NCBI GenBank assembly: GCA_030625445.1
Contig: DAOUQU010000127.1
Span: 1 to 5,340 of the forward strand
Length of the DNA stretch: 5,340 nt
Direction: 5' to 3'
From: Gammaproteobacteria bacterium
GTDB taxonomy: Bacteria; Pseudomonadota; Gammaproteobacteria; Chromatiales; Chromatiaceae
The translations under genes and the position numbers were made by a program. The notes beneath the pieces are model-generated. The model saw nothing but the letters and a program-made list of their open reading frames with translations, made no database searches and had not been told where the DNA came from. This document shows positions 4,701-5,340 of the stretch, one piece after another; position 1 is the first letter of the stretch; the number at the start of each line of letters is the position of its first letter.

Positions 4701-5340
4701 ATGATCCGCAACATGACTATCCGGCATCTTCTCGAAGCGCTTATAGCAACACCCTCGATCAGCAGCGACAATGCGGCATGGGATCAGAGCAATGAGCCAA
4801 TCATTGAGTTGCTGGAGCAGTGGTTCACTGCCGCCGGTTTCGCCACCACCATTCAGCCGATTCCAGACTGTGCTGATAAATACAATCTGATTGCCAGCGC
4901 CGGCAGCGGCCCTGAGGGATTGGTCCTTGCCGGTCATACCGATACGGTCCCTTATGATGAGGGAGGCTGGAATCATGACCCCTTCAAGCTGACAGAATCC
5001 AGCGGCCGTTATTATGGTCTCGGCGTGTGTGACATGAAAAGTTTTTTTGCGCTGATCCTGGCGGCGATTGACGGCCTGGATCTGGCAAACCTGAAGCAGC
5101 CGCTGACGATCATCGCCACGGCGGATGAAGAGACCAGCATGTGCGGCGCCAAGGCGCTGCAGGATCTCAGCCAGCATCTTGGCCGTCATGTGGTGATTGG
5201 TGAGCCGACCAGCCTCAAGCCGGTGCGCATGCACAAGGGAATAGCAACCAAATCCCTGCGCATTCTCGGACACTCCGGCCACTCCAGCGATCCGGCACTG
5301 GGAAACAGCGCCCTGGAGGGGATGTATCGCGCCATGGGGG
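4701..5340 (+). CDS. argE: Acetylornithine deacetylase ArgE, 3' partial
   Basis: M20-family zinc hydrolase that removes acetate from N2-acetylornithine to give ornithine in arginine biosynthesis; cytoplasmic. The frame runs open to the window edge, giving 213 codons, just over half of the roughly 380-residue family length. Landmarks follow the E. coli enzyme almost one for one: LIATPSIS (14-21), DQSN (28-31), the metal site G-H-T-D-T-V-P with His79 and Asp81, bridging Asp111 in C-D-M-K, the catalytic and metal glutamates 143-144 in ATADEETSM, Glu168 in G-E-P-T-S, and the lid-domain motif H-S-G-H-S-S (191-196). DapE and carboxypeptidase G2 relatives lack this combination. An in-frame TGA at 4677 limits the start to ATG 4701 or ATG 4713; the first is chosen because it gives an E. 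coli-like length. Neither has a clear ribosome-binding site. Divergent from the RND gene. Confidence 0.95.
   Translation, partial: MIRNMTIRHLLEALIATPSISSDNAAWDQSNEPIIELLEQWFTAAGFATTIQPIPDCADKYNLIASAGSGPEGLVLAGHTDTVPYDEGGWNHDPFKLTESSGRYYGLGVCDMKSFFALILAAIDGLDLANLKQPLTIIATADEETSMCGAKALQDLSQHLGRHVVIGEPTSLKPVRMHKGIATKSLRILGHSGHSSDPALGNSALEGMYRAMG

Noticed and set aside
4676..4795. A 39-codon + strand frame starting at the ATG-ATG pair
   Set aside because: Overlaps argE out of frame, lacks a ribosome-binding site and any family feature. At most an upstream decoy start.
4674..5282. A 202-codon - strand open frame
   Set aside because: Antisense to argE, which shows all N-terminal-half catalytic landmarks on the + strand.

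Overview
The window reads as a piece of a gammaproteobacterial chromosome. ArgE and DsbC are close to the enterobacterial type in length and motif layout, and the intergenic spaces are full of short dispersed palindromes of a kind familiar from free-living and symbiotic gammaproteobacteria. The repeat comparison is from memory, so assignment below class level is not attempted. No phage, transposase, CRISPR, tRNA or rRNA is visible.

Layout. (1) Bases 1-603, + strand: the C-terminal 200 codons of a Crp/Fnr-family regulator whose start lies left of the window. (2) Bases 604-918: a 315-bp gene-free field packed with hairpin repeats. It holds two related copies of a 'TCCGTG' element flanking a 'CATTCCCAC' pair and a 'GTCATC..GATGAC' dyad. 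(3) Bases 919-1104, - strand: a 61-residue DUF2892 (YgaP-type) membrane protein. Its upstream region holds a well-formed CRP-like palindrome centred 41.5 bp before the predicted transcript start. (4) A third copy of the TCCGTG element at 1241-1308. (5) Bases 1334-2056, - strand: dsbC, a periplasmic disulfide isomerase with its signal peptide. (6) Bases 2225-4534, - strand: a complete 769-residue RND/MMPL-type exporter. (7) A 166-bp divergent spacer holding a 12-bp perfect hairpin repeat. (8) Bases 4701-5340, + strand: the first 213 codons of argE, which runs off the right edge.

How the parts may work together. The RND exporter, dsbC and the DUF2892 gene all point left, but gaps of 168 and 229 bp and separate promoter-like signals suggest separate transcripts. 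The most interesting link is between the Crp/Fnr regulator and the convergent DUF2892 gene. The regulator's recognition helix carries the CRP contact residues (Arg-Glu and a distal Arg), and the operator-like palindrome before the DUF2892 gene matches the CRP half-sites at 9 of 10 positions, at the class II activator position. Both proteins carry conserved-looking cysteines, so a thiol- or redox-linked circuit is possible but unproven. argE (arginine biosynthesis) is unrelated to its neighbours. Nothing here amounts to a clearly new multi-gene system; the regulator-operator-DUF2892 unit and the repeat field deserve the second look.
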